Below are positions 1-9,638 of a stretch of 64,000 nt of DNA, piece after piece. The first letter of the stretch is position 1, and every line of letters begins with the position of its first letter. The stretch comes from Mortierella alpina. Lineage: Eukaryota > Mortierellomycota > Mortierellomycetes > Mortierellales > Mortierellaceae. The position numbers and the translations under genes were made by a program. The notes beneath the pieces were generated by a model, which was given only the letters and a program-made list of their open reading frames with translations, was not told where the DNA came from and did no database searches. The stretch covers positions 62,001 to 126,000 of the forward strand of contig JANATF010000020.1 in assembly GCA_029449245.1 (NCBI GenBank), read 5' to 3'.

Positions 1-320
1 CTGCGATGGCGTTTGAGACCGAGATCTTTATACCATCGTACCATTACGACGACACCAAGCTAGAGATTCAAGTGAGCGATGGCGACTGGCGGTTCGTGAA
101 GGAGCGGCAGACGCTCTACTATAGACACCGAGATATGCAGCCAGGGGCGGTGCACTCGGTCCGCATCAAGCCCATTAGTGGCCCTACGACAGGAGTAGTC
201 TCGGCAGGCAATGCGCTGCAGTTGAGTGGGGGCTGGAGAGAAGGAGACTCGAGCGTGGCCGAGACGGCAGTTGTGAAGGGCGACAGCGCCTCGCGCTGTG
301 TCTCGTGCGCTGTGATGTAG
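1..320 (+). CDS. GH5 endoglycosylceramidase/sterylglucosidase-like protein, C-terminal end (partial)
   Basis: The reading frame enters from the left edge and stops at 318-320, so only about the last 105 residues are seen. They form a beta-rich block (TEIFIPSYHY, then VSDGDWRF, then ERQTLYYRHRDMQPG) resembling the small C-terminal domain that follows the GH5 barrel in fungal endoglycosylceramidase-related/steryl-glucosidase enzymes, which cleave glucosylceramide or ergosteryl glucoside. The catalytic barrel is outside the window, so activity cannot be judged. The last residues read C-V-S-C-A-V-M: Cys-Ala-Val-Met fits a CaaX prenylation box with a second Cys three residues upstream. The gene converges on RAD7. 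The family call comes from motif memory only. Confidence 0.55.
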   Translation, partial: AMAFETEIFIPSYHYDDTKLEIQVSDGDWRFVKERQTLYYRHRDMQPGAVHSVRIKPISGPTTGVVSAGNALQLSGGWREGDSSVAETAVVKGDSASRCVSCAVM

Positions 321-685
321 AAGTCTATCGGAGTCTATGAAATACAGCACTCTTGATTAGAAATACATCTCGACGTGATGCCCCATACAAAACATTAGGA
401 GCGACTACGTAAACACGACATCCGTCTTTGATATATACAGGAGGACATGGTGCTGCACACGACGGAAGCGCATGCCGCTATATACGCATAACGAGCTAGC
501 AGGAAAATCCGAGGGGCAAAGTAGGAAACGACCTGCGTCGATGTGATTGTATTGCGTTCGATGATTGATAACATTGTTTCCCAAGCACTGTCAGATTATC
601 TTCATTGCATTTTTTTTGGAAAGACTACAACTGAACGAGCTACGGGTCGCGTCCTTGTTTATTATGATTTGTCTCTCTTGTGCAT
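321..685. other. convergent 3' intergenic, GH5-like / RAD7
   Basis: About 365 nt between two stop codons facing each other. I see no ORF worth calling and no RNA gene. A T-run near 609-616 is the only low-complexity element. Confidence 0.6.
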
Positions 686-2753
686 CTAGATGAAGCGCAG
701 ATCCATATAGTCGCCTTCGCGTCCAACGACCTTCATACCCTTTCGGACGGGACAACACTCTGTCAGGCGATGATCGCCCCAAACTGTGACCTTTTCCAGC
801 CTGGGTGCCGCCTTGACAAGAACCTCCATCACTTCATCATCCATAGCACGACACCAGCTAGCATTCAATCGCAAAAGATTCTCACAGCGATCCATGGTCA
901 GCAGAGCCTCCTTGGTCACCTCGTCCATGCCCTTGATATTCAGATCTTCAAGCGTACCACCTGAATGCGCCGTCAGCGCCATGAGTGCCTCGTCCTTGAG
1001 CATCACACAGTTTTCGAGGTTGATATAGTTAAGCCCACGGTTGGTGGTCCAGTCCTTGAACAACGACTGCACACCTTCGGTCGTAAAGTACTCACAGTCC
1101 ATCAAGTTGAGTCGCTCTAAACGCACACAACTCGGACGGATAGCTTCCACCAAGACAGCATCCTCAAGAGTCGTACAGCCCTTCAGCTCCAGCTCTTCCA
1201 ACCCCGAGCCAACAGCCTGGATGAGATTGACCACGGATGCGGTCGTCAGTCGATCAGGCTCAGGGTTCCGGATCCGCAGCGATCGTAGGTTCGTCAGTCC
1301 AGCAAGGGGCGTCAGCCAGTCATCGTCCATCAGATTACAGTCGCCGAGGCGCAAATGCGTCACCTTGGGGCAATGAGTACAGAGAGCCTTCAAGGAATCG
1401 ATCGAGAATCTGGAAGAACTCTTCAGCTCGAACCGTTCCAACCTATCTCCAACGGCCTCAAACAGCTTCGCATAGGCCTTGTCCGTAAGAAGAATAGGGC
1501 CGATGAGTGAGAGAGAGGTAAGCCGCGAGAGGTGATCCGCATAGTAGTTCAAGACATCGTCGCTGATGCGACCGCAGAGCTTTAGCTTGAGTGATCGAAG
1601 AAGGGGGCAGAACTGAGCGATGCTCTTCAAGCCCTCGGCAGAGATCTCGGTACAGTCGTGGAGCGAAAGGTCAGAGTGACGTGGATCCAAAAACAACTGA
1701 AGCGTCTCTGTGTTCAAGGACCGGTTGCGGCTAATGATCTTGCAGATCTTGTCCATGCTAATGTCGCTGATATCTCCAAACGCTTCCACATCCTCGATGC
1801 AGTTTGCAATTTTCTATAGCAAAATAACAATTTGGGACAACATATATGAGCTTGCAAGTCAAATTTTTTGGCAAAAGAATAAAAGAGTCCACTGGACGAC
1901 TTCGAACCTGGATACACAAGTCCTGAAGGGAGGGGACCTGACTCTCGATCTCTGCCTTTTGCGCTTTTCTTCGAGGACGCTTAATCGGCTTGGCCGCAGG
2001 AGTGACAGCCCCAGGAGAAGAGGGGCCAGCGCATGTTGGACAGAGCAGTCCGCCGTCATCATCATCCACCGCGGGAGTCGTGCCGGCCTTGATGGTGAAT
2101 CTTGCCCGGCATCGCGAGCAAAATTCAATCTTGTTCGATCCTTGAGGCATCCTGCCCTTATGGCTGAACTTGGTCCGAGGCACATATCCTGTGATATCAT
2201 GAAAGTCCTCGTCGTTAGAGTCGTCCGATTCGCCCTTCTTGCGCGGCCGCTTCTTGGAGGTTGAGGCAGAGGAAGAGGCAGCAGCGGCCTTGGACGATTT
2301 GGCTGTGGATGCGGTGCGAGTGCGTGTCGCTCGAGTCGTTCGAACAGATACGGAAATCGGAACAAGATTGACTTTGTCCTCGTCGTCATCATCATCGTCA
2401 GAGTCGTCCTCATCCTCGTCCTCGTTGACGCCGGTAACATCGATGGACTCTGATCGAGAAGTCGCAGCCGAGGACCCTGCAGTTGCAGCTGCACCAGCCC
2501 TTCCCCGAGTCAGTCGAGCTGTGCGGGTGGGTTGAGAGACTGCTGGCTCTTCCTCCTCCTCCTCCTCCTCCTCCTCCTCCTCTGCTTGGTCACCATCCTG
2601 GGAGGGAGAACGAGAAGGGGCAGGGGCAGGGGCAGGAGCTGGGTTGGCTCGACGAATGCCTCGCTCATTCAGGAAGCTGGTCAATGCGCTGGTGGGACCC
2701 CGAACATTGTTGACGAAGGTTGTGCCTGCAGCACCGCGATTTCTTCTGGACAT
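686..2753 (-). CDS. RAD7: DNA repair protein RAD7 (Rhp7), LRR protein of nucleotide excision repair
   Basis: Two exons, 2753-1908 and 1813-686, joined across a 94-nt GT-AG intron in phase 0, give 657 aa. The join produces the family signature LQDLCIQKIANCIEDVEAFGDI. The N-terminus has the RGPTSALTSFL motif of Rad7/Rhp7. An acidic and Ser/Thr-rich linker follows (Glu run near residues 58-69, Asp run near 117-125), then a CxxC...CxxC zinc-finger-like block near 212-241. The C-terminal half is a series of AMN1-type leucine-rich repeats. In yeasts Rad7 works with Rad16 in global-genome excision repair of untranscribed DNA, also as part of an Elongin-Cullin ligase. The gene starts back to back with dihydrofolate reductase about 610 bp away. 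Confidence 0.9.
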
Positions 2754-3363
2754 TGCAAGGAGGATTCAGTCTCGGGAAGCACAGAGAGCAGAGAGGGGCA
2801 GTGGTTTATTGAATGAGAAACAGAGAGAGAGAGAGCGAGGTCAAGGGAGAGAGGGATGGGCAACAAGGGCGCGGGAGAACGAGAAACGAAGGGGGAAAAA
2901 AAAGAAGAGAGAGCGGCGGGTTCGATGGACGGTCAAGAGAAATTTTGCTGCAGAGGGGCTGGGTTCAGAGCTCCGGTCAAGAAAAATGAAATTGGTGGCG
3001 ACCCTTGTCTATAATTTGACGCCGCTACACGCGCGTTCGGTCATAGGCTTTATTCCTTTTTTGAATAGTGGGCTCGCCGTCAAAGTAGACTATGGCTTGT
3101 GAGAAAAGCAAGAGGAAAGCTGCCGCCGCCTATGCTCTCTTCCGCAGCCGTCTTGGTGCTCCGTCCTGGCGATGTTATCAGTGGAATAATGAGTGTGGCA
3201 ACGGTAATGATACACGTTGCTTGCAATACTGTCGCGCTGATCACCCATGGTTCCTAAGCACACTCCAAGCTTAAAAATTTCAGGGCTCGAGCCACACGAT
3301 TTTTTTTTTTTGTCTTTTCGGTCATTCATTCATACACACCCACTGCACACTTTCACAGAATCA
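2754..3363. promoter_or_regulatory. divergent promoter region, RAD7 / DHFR
   Basis: About 610 bp between two start codons on opposite strands. The RAD7-proximal side is purine-rich on the + strand (gagagaga, then gggaaaaaaaag). A CG-rich ACGCGCG core lies near 3028-3034 and a poly-T run at 3300-3311 precedes the DHFR start. I cannot assign a binding factor from sequence alone. Confidence 0.45.
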
Positions 3364-4288
3364 ATGCGCTCTTTCAGCATCGTCGTCGCCGCCGACCTGG
3401 CCAACGGCATCGGCCTCCACGGAGGGCTCCCCTGGCGTCTCCGCAAGGACATGGCCTTCTTTGTACGCATCACCTCCAAGGTCGTGCAGCAAGAGTCTTC
3501 ATTGCAACAACATGCGTCATCGTCGTCATCGTCGTCGTCGTCACCCGTCAATGCATGCATCATGGGCCGGCTCACCTGGGAATCCATCCCACCCAACTTC
3601 CGGCCCCTCACCTCCCGCTTCAACGTCATTGTTTCGCGCAACCCTCACTACCTTGAGTAAGAAACATCTCCTTTTGTCTTTTTTATATATATATGTTGGA
3701 GTGAGTGTGCGTGTCGATAAGGAGTGACACGCGCGCGAGCGTGGGAAGGATGGCTCTCACTCTTCTTTCCACTAACGCGTATGTCCTGTCCCTCCTTTTG
3801 AATCGAACTTTAATTATGCATGGAACATCAACTTGTTGTTCTTTGACTTTAGCGACAAGCCTGAGAAGAACAACCCTCTAGTAGCCTTGGCTCCATCGCT
3901 GGACGCGGCTCTCGATCTGGTCGCATCCATGCAAAAGCCAACAACAACCGCGACTGCAGCAGCAGCAGCAGCAACAACAACAACAACAACGGCATCGCGC
4001 ACACCGGATTTGCAGATTGAACGCGTGTTCTTGATTGGAGGCGCACAGCTCTACAATGAAGGGATTCAGTCCAAATACTGCAAACATATTTTCCTGACAA
4101 GGATCCAGTCCACGGTCGAATGCGATACGTTCTTTCCAGAGATCCAGCCACAAGAATACAGGCTTTTGCCGAGCCCTGAATCTCACGCGTTCCTGGAAAC
4201 GTATCTGCAGGAACCTGTTGAGGGCGGTTGGATCCGAGAGGGCGAATTCGAGTTTGAGTACACGGTGTATGATCGCGTCGTTGTCTGA
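3364..4288 (+). CDS. DFR1: dihydrofolate reductase
   Basis: Exons 3364-3656 and 3853-4288 with a 196-nt GT-AG intron give 242 aa. The enzyme reduces dihydrofolate to tetrahydrofolate with NADPH, supplying thymidylate and purine synthesis. Visible family motifs are the N-terminal strand SIVVAADLANGIG, GLPWRLRKDM, MGRLTWESIP and the late VFLIGGAQLYNE. The ATG at 3364 is chosen because the conserved first strand begins two residues later; the frame is open further upstream but without family sequence. Two low-complexity insertions stand out: a Ser run (about residues 51-60) just before the MGRxTWES strand, and an Ala/Thr tract (about 136-150). Both fall where the fold normally has surface loops. 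Confidence 0.93.
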
Positions 4289-4380
4289 AGTTGACTACGG
4301 TATTGAGCAATTCATTTTTTTTTTCTTTTTTTTTCTTTTTGCTTTCTTATCGAGGCATGCTATGGAGGAAGGGGAGATGA

Positions 4381-4386
4381 AATAAA
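4381..4386 (+). terminator. polyadenylation signal AATAAA of DHFR
   Basis: A perfect AATAAA sits 93 nt after the DHFR stop codon, following a T-rich stretch. Position and orientation fit a 3' end signal; cleavage was not shown. Confidence 0.45.
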
Positions 4387-4449
4387 AGTGGTGTGCTATG
4401 TTATACTATGATGTTGTTACAATTATAATGACAAAGAAGGGAGGGGAGC

Positions 4450-4450
<1 letters not shown>

Positions 4451-4496
<46 letters not shown>

Positions 4497-4497
4497 G
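4451..4497 (+). repeat. (GAAA)n microsatellite
   Basis: About 11 tandem GAAA units between the convergent 3' ends of DHFR and the bZIP gene, followed by further A-rich sequence. Read directly from the sequence. Confidence 0.9.
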
Positions 4498-4555
4498 AAG
4501 AAAAAGAAATGAATGAAAAAAAAAAAGTAATCGAGGAAGGAAAGGAAAAAAAGAG

Positions 4556-6490
4556 TTACTGCCGCCTCACGGGTGGATACGTCTTGCTTCGGATACGCTC
4601 CAACTCAATGCCGAGCAAGAACCCAAACCGATCAAAGAACGCGTCCGGAAGCTGCCAACTGTCCTTATGCAGAGGTGGTCCCCAGCAGACGGCCTCGTCC
4701 AACAACAGCTCAAAGACCTCGTCCGCATTGTACCGGTGTTGGTGCACAATCATTTGTGCCCGCAGCTTGGGACACGGGATGAAATCGATCCGCGAATCAT
4801 GTGGGAGCTCGTAGACTTTGGGGTCAATGTTGGGATCCGTTTGCGGTTTTGCCCCGACCAGGACGCAGAGTTCCTTGTGGAGACGATGTTTCGGTACCTG
4901 ATCCCATTTTATCCCCATCGCTGCTGCCACTTTACTTAAATGCTCAGTCCCGTCATCATCATCATCGTAGTCCTTGTCCTCGCGCTCGTAATCATCCTCG
5001 TGTTCGTCCTTGGACCTTTTCCCCTTGAATGACCTCGACTCTGCTGTGGCCGATTTGGCTCCCGACGCATTGTCCTTATCCACACTCATATATCCTGATG
5101 ATCCTTCCTCTGCCATCATTGGATCTGCAAACAGCGACTCGTCGCTAACGACCTCCTGAGGGGTCGCCATGTTGATATGGAGCGATTCCAGTGTGCCGGG
5201 CGGGAATAAGGATGACTGCAGTTCGTCAAAGACCGTGGGGTGCTTTGTATAGTCCGTGTGCTGTGGCAGGTTGGTGCCTGGTGGTCGGTAGATGGGTCGC
5301 GGAACAGAGAGAGGCCCAAAGGGCGAGATTGGGGCGCTTAACTTGCCATCGCTGGACATGTCCGGGATAAAGAGTGGAGGTGCCTTGTAGAGAATGTCGC
5401 CGCTCATGGAATACAGTCCTTCTTCTGAATAGTGGTCCATAACGACCACCTGCTTTTTCGGCTCATGTCTGTCGTCCGCATCCGTGATAGGATATGAGCT
5501 ACCTTCCTGGAGAGCGGGCGATGGGGAGGCAAGAGTCGCAGAGGAAAAGGACGGCGAGAGCGATGGCTTGACCGCTATAGACGGAGAAACGGAGCGGGCT
5601 GACGAGCCGGGCGTCGTTGGATCAACCGAGGCGGCAGCCGAGTTGGAATGGGAGGAAATTGAGGTCATTGTTGGTGTTGCTGGCGTGCCAGGTGTGGCCG
5701 GAGTGGCAGGCAGGTCCGCCTGCGAAGAAGGGGTGGATTGAGGCGCTGATGTAGATTTTGCCTCGGCAGCAGCGGCAGCCGCTGCAGCAGTACGGCTCTC
5801 ATGGTGTCGACGGAACAACTCTTGCTTGACGTCCTTCAAGATGCCAATGTGGTTACCCTTGCTCAGAGCCGACTCGAACGCAAAGACGACCTCGCGAAGG
5901 TAGTAGTTCTCGCTCTGCAGGGACTCTATCAAGGCCTTGAGATGATGGGCGTCGCGCTGATACTGGCTGATGACGAGGAAGTGCTGGTTCTTGAGGTCCT
6001 TGATCATGTTCTCGAGCTGGTGCAGATGCCGCTCCTTTCTGTCTCTGAACGCACGCTGCGCCGCCCTGTTCTGCTCCTTGCGCAGAGCCGGGCAGGTTGG
6101 GCCCGGCTTCCGTCCGGGCTTTTTGCGGACCTTTGGCTCGGTGCCGGTGTTGACACCGTTTGTGTTGCTCGTGTTACTGTTGTTGTTGTTCGTGCCGCTG
6201 TTGTTGTGCGCCATGCCGCTGTGAGCCTTGCTGTTGCTACTAAAGTATGTGTTGCCATTGTTGCCTGCACCAGCAGTAGCGTAGTAGTTCAAGTTGGTTA
6301 CGTTGCTGGAAAGGTGGGGTTGGTTGCTGTTGCTATTGCTGCTGCTGTTGTGGAGGTAGGACATGTCGACATCCATCTCATCGTCGTCCTGGTCCTGGTC
6401 GTGGTAGCCATCCTGGAAGACGAGGTCGTCGTCGTCGTCCGAGTATGATGACGAGCCCTGGGCTTGGCTGCTGTAGTGGCCACTGCTCAT
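4556..6490 (-). CDS. bZIP transcription factor, AP-1/HapX-like basic region with C-terminal DUF3425-like domain
   Basis: An unbroken 644-aa frame. The N-terminus is acidic, then Asn/Ser-rich. KKPGRKPGP (about 123-131) has an AT-hook-like GRKP core and also matches the motif ahead of the HapX basic region. The fungal AP-1 basic region QNRAAQRAFRDRK (about 140-152) follows and leads into leucine-zipper heptads to about residue 205. The middle is Ala/Ser/Pro-rich. The last 120 residues (HRLHKELCVLVG, then IDFIPCPKLRAQMI, then DEVFELLLDEAVCWGPP) resemble DUF3425, a domain known in some fungal bZIP proteins. Likely a nuclear DNA-binding regulator; target genes unknown. No HapX-style N-terminal CBC-binding motif is apparent. 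Confidence 0.85.
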   Translation of the reverse strand: MSSGHYSSQAQGSSSYSDDDDDLVFQDGYHDQDQDDDEMDVDMSYLHNSSSNSNSNQPHLSSNVTNLNYYATAGAGNNGNTYFSSNSKAHSGMAHNNSGTNNNNSNTSNTNGVNTGTEPKVRKKPGRKPGPTCPALRKEQNRAAQRAFRDRKERHLHQLENMIKDLKNQHFLVISQYQRDAHHLKALIESLQSENYYLREVVFAFESALSKGNHIGILKDVKQELFRRHHESRTAAAAAAAAEAKSTSAPQSTPSSQADLPATPATPGTPATPTMTSISSHSNSAAASVDPTTPGSSARSVSPSIAVKPSLSPSFSSATLASPSPALQEGSSYPITDADDRHEPKKQVVVMDHYSEEGLYSMSGDILYKAPPLFIPDMSSDGKLSAPISPFGPLSVPRPIYRPPGTNLPQHTDYTKHPTVFDELQSSLFPPGTLESLHINMATPQEVVSDESLFADPMMAEEGSSGYMSVDKDNASGAKSATAESRSFKGKRSKDEHEDDYEREDKDYDDDDDGTEHLSKVAAAMGIKWDQVPKHRLHKELCVLVGAKPQTDPNIDPKVYELPHDSRIDFIPCPKLRAQMIVHQHRYNADEVFELLLDEAVCWGPPLHKDSWQLPDAFFDRFGFLLGIELERIRSKTYPPVRRQ

Positions 6491-7496
6491 GGGTGCAGAG
6501 GAAGCCCGCGAAGGATGCGACGGGTTGAGAAGGGAGACAGAGATGGGAGACGAGGGACAGAGGACGAGAGACGAGGCAAGGAAAAGGCGGATGCAGCGAG
6601 CGAGTCACTGAAGAAGGCAACGGTGCGGCGGATGAGCTTGAATCAGGTCGAATGGGGATGTGTGTGGGCGTGGGTGTCTTTCACTGTCTGAAGGACGCTG
6701 CTGCTGAGATTGCAGACGACAACGAGGACGAGGAGCTCAGAAGGCAGGTGGAGAAGCAGGCGAAGAAGCAGGTGAAGCACAAGAAGGTGAGGAAGGCGAA
6801 GAAGGTGGAGAAGGTGGAGAAGGTGAAGGTGAAGACAAAAGAAGACACAGTTCGAGAAATACAGCGTTTCAGCAAAGAGACTCTCACTCTCGCAGCGCTC
6901 TTTTTTTTTTTTTTTTGATGTTCCTCTCGCTCGTTCTTGTGCGCCCATGCACTGGGCCATGGTCCACCCTCCTGCTCCCTCGTCTCCATCCACCCCCAGA
7001 CATGTGTGTGCCCAGGCAGGGTTCCCTCTCTCAGGCTCTCTCGCTCTCTCTCTCTCACCCACACTCTTACTCACCCAAGATCCACTCCGTCGTCTGGCGC
7101 CATACTTGCTCGCAGACCACAGCAATATACCTGTACCTGCATGAACATACATCTCCACACGCAATATGCAGAAAATGCGGATGCCTTGGACTACCGCAAC
7201 GGACTATTCGAGAGTGTCTTCCGACATGATTGAGAGCCCTTTCTCTCTCTCTCTCTCTCACTCTCTCTGTCTGTCTCTCGCAAGCCAAGTCTTCGCAATG
7301 TGAATCCAGTACATGCACACAATATTGTCCCCGCATCCGACAGGTACATTTGAAGCTATGATATACAAAACAAAAAAGACACAACCGCTTTGAAACGCCT
7401 CGTCTGTTTGGTACGACTGAATCTCCACCTCCTCTTTGCCATCCAGAAGCCGCTTTAACATCCCAGCTCTGTCACCTCCATACCTCCTCGGTTGCT
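6491..7496. other. intergenic: bZIP promoter/leader and F-box gene 3' flank
   Basis: About 1 kb without a supportable gene. It holds a purine-rich, quasi-repetitive gaaggtggagaaggtg stretch (6740-6840), a T-run at 6900-6916, and CT-rich runs at 7025-7055 and 7240-7275. Short ORFs here are low-complexity only. The pyrimidine-rich strand is the bZIP transcript strand, as seen in leaders of other genes in this window. Confidence 0.5.
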
Positions 7497-9089
7497 TTAT
7501 ACAACGTAAAATCCATCCGAATTCCTCTGCCGAGGCTGGAGTGGAGGGCCATACATCGGGGGATCCACCGCCGTGGCTCTTAGCGATAACTTCTTCAGCT
7601 GCGCCTTGAGCCCCTCCAACTCATCCTCATCCACGTCTACCTGATCACTCACAACCACCGCCCCACCTTCCTTAGCCTGCGGCAAGGACTCGGAGATGAT
7701 ACACAACCGCTCAAGTCGCGTCAGCCCTTCCTTGACCAACTCGATCCCATCCCCACGTCTCAACGAAAGCCCATGCTTATGGATCGTCAGACGCTCGAGT
7801 TGAGCCACATGGCGAACCAAGTAACTAAACAAGACCTTGGTCTCGGCGCGAACCTTGCTCTCATCCTCTCGGCTCCTCGACGCACCGTCCTCCGCCTCGA
7901 AATAGTCCCCAAATGAAACCTCGAGCGTCCTGAGGTCGGAGCATACCCAGCTCAGCAAAGAAGTACCACCATCACCATTCTGATCCCTTAAAAGAGCCAT
8001 GGGTATAAACACGTCCTTGGCTTTCAAATGCAGCAGCTGCGGGGATGTGCACAGCATCTTGTGGACCATAGGCCCACAGGCCGGGCTCGACTTGCCATGG
8101 ATCTCAAACCGCGTCAGGTTCGGGAAGTGCGCCTGCAGTCGCTCAAATGTCGATGGAGAGCAGTTCAGGCGATAGAGACCCAACGCCTTCAGGTCCAGTG
8201 TCATGGCATTGATCAGTATATCCACCTGAGCATCATTGCATTCCTCTCCTGCGGAAGAGGGCTTGATCGAGAACGTTAACGCTTCGAGCAATGGGTTGAT
8301 GGTGGAGAGGTTCTTGAACATGTGCAGGTTCCATCGGGGCAACGTATCAATCGCGACGAGTTCCTCCAGCAACGGGCAGCTCTCCAAGAGTCGACTCAGG
8401 TTCTGTTCTGATATATCAGTCCCCTCCAGGACCAGCTTGGCGAGCCGGCACCGCACCGAGTTTGGGAACGGGAATCCCATGTTGGGCCACCACATATGCT
8501 TGACGGTCAGTTGGCGCAAGGTTTGAAGCGAAGGGAGCCCGAGATACTTGAACAGTCTTGAAATGTCGGGCCTTGACTCCCTGCCCGGCGTCGCATCGAT
8601 GTGAAGGTGTCGCAAGGTCTTGATCTTGAACAAGATGGGCAGATAGTCTTCCCCGGGAGAGATGCCGCCACGGATGAGCAGCTTCTGCAGCTGGATAGGG
8701 TGTCTCTGGTGGTTACTGCCCTGATGGCCATGCATAGCCTTGTCTGCGGCAGGTTGCTCCTCCTCAGCGGCAAGAATAAGCGCCTGCTTGAAGGGTTCCC
8801 AAGCACTCTTTTGAGCGTCACGGTCGAGCATGTAGGAGAGGGCCTTGCCGACCCAGTAGCGGAAATGGGCTTCGAGCGTGTGCACCTTATTATTGTACAG
8901 CTGCTCCAACGCGGCAGCACGTTCTGCCTCGGGCATCGTGTCCTTCCAGAGGACCGCGCCAGAGCGGAGCACGGAGGTGAAGGTCTTGTGCCAGAGGTGC
9001 GAGACCTGTGAGGCAGAGGAGCTGTCCTGCAGGTCGAGGTATTGGCCGACATGGAGGAGAATTTCAGGGATGGCCAAGGGTGACTTCAT
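7497..9089 (-). CDS. F-box protein with leucine-rich-repeat-like C-terminal region
   Basis: One 530-aa exon. Residues 4-45 form an F-box (SPLAIPEILLHVGQYLDLQD, then ASQVSHLWHKTF), the segment that docks on Skp1 in SCF ubiquitin ligases. The rest is an irregular series of leucine-rich segments (LETLRHLHID, LRQLTVKHMW, CPLLEELVAI, LKALGLYRLNC) that would form the substrate-binding surface. It resembles the large F-box families of early-diverging fungi; the substrate cannot be told. The ATG at 9087-9089 lies directly before the F-box. A TATA-like A/T stretch lies about 150 bp upstream (near 9239-9248). Confidence 0.82.
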   Translation of the reverse strand: MKSPLAIPEILLHVGQYLDLQDSSSASQVSHLWHKTFTSVLRSGAVLWKDTMPEAERAAALEQLYNNKVHTLEAHFRYWVGKALSYMLDRDAQKSAWEPFKQALILAAEEEQPAADKAMHGHQGSNHQRHPIQLQKLLIRGGISPGEDYLPILFKIKTLRHLHIDATPGRESRPDISRLFKYLGLPSLQTLRQLTVKHMWWPNMGFPFPNSVRCRLAKLVLEGTDISEQNLSRLLESCPLLEELVAIDTLPRWNLHMFKNLSTINPLLEALTFSIKPSSAGEECNDAQVDILINAMTLDLKALGLYRLNCSPSTFERLQAHFPNLTRFEIHGKSSPACGPMVHKMLCTSPQLLHLKAKDVFIPMALLRDQNGDGGTSLLSWVCSDLRTLEVSFGDYFEAEDGASRSREDESKVRAETKVLFSYLVRHVAQLERLTIHKHGLSLRRGDGIELVKEGLTRLERLCIISESLPQAKEGGAVVVSDQVDVDEDELEGLKAQLKKLSLRATAVDPPMYGPPLQPRQRNSDGFYVV

Positions 9090-9638
9090 GGTGATTCAGC
9101 TGCTTTGGTTGTTGATGGACGGAGGATGGAATGACGAGGATGCGCGCCGAGGTTCGAATCGGGGGAAGAAAAGGACGCGGGTAGGCAGATAGGACGGCGG
9201 GAGCCGATAAAGAGGAAAGCAGACCACGGACGAGAGGTTATAAATATGACCCGAAGGGGTACGCGCTTATTGAAGTAGAACACAGTCATTGCCGCAGGGA
9301 GGCAGGGAGTGCGGCTGTGCAAAGAAAGACAAAGGTCAATAAGGTATGGAGTCTTGCTGGTGTCCTTATCTGCGGCTGGCAGGTCGAGGTATGGGTTGAT
9401 ATGAAATGCCATGGTACTTTAACTCATGTGGATGCCATGGTGCTTTAACTCATGTGGATGGATGAATAGAAGAACGACAAGGCGAGGAATTGGAGAGGAA
9501 TGACGCTGCATCGGGTTAGGGGTGATGCGAAGAGAAGACGCAGAGAGACGCGGTCAAGCAAGAAAAAAAAAAGCATGGACCATTGACTGTGGCGGTGCGA
9601 AAAAAAGCTTGTGTTATTAAGTATTTGGCAGAAGGTCA
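9090..9638. other. intergenic between F-box gene and Ser-rich gene
   Basis: About 550 nt forming the F-box gene's upstream region and the 3' flank of the Ser-rich gene, both on the minus strand. It contains a 26-bp tandem duplication. An ORF on the minus strand (9412-9086) shows no family features. Confidence 0.5.
9407..9458 (+). repeat. 26-bp tandem duplication
   Basis: Two adjacent copies of a unit that begins TGCCATGGT and ends CTCATGTGGA, differing at one position (A/G, 9415 versus 9441). It lies about 320 bp upstream of the F-box start codon. It could be a chance slippage product or a duplicated upstream element. Confidence 0.85.

Noticed and set aside
5801-6448. 215-codon + strand ORF rich in Val and Leu
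   Set aside because: Antisense shadow of the bZIP gene, whose Asn/Asp codons read as Val/Leu backwards.
6652-6918. 88-codon + strand ORF with KVEKVEKVKVK repeats
   Set aside because: Low-complexity purine-rich repeat antisense to the bZIP leader, ending in poly-Phe from a T-run; no gene features.
9140-9170. GGTTCGAATC, tRNA T-loop-like sequence
   Set aside because: No cloverleaf partner sequences upstream; it lies in the F-box gene's upstream region.
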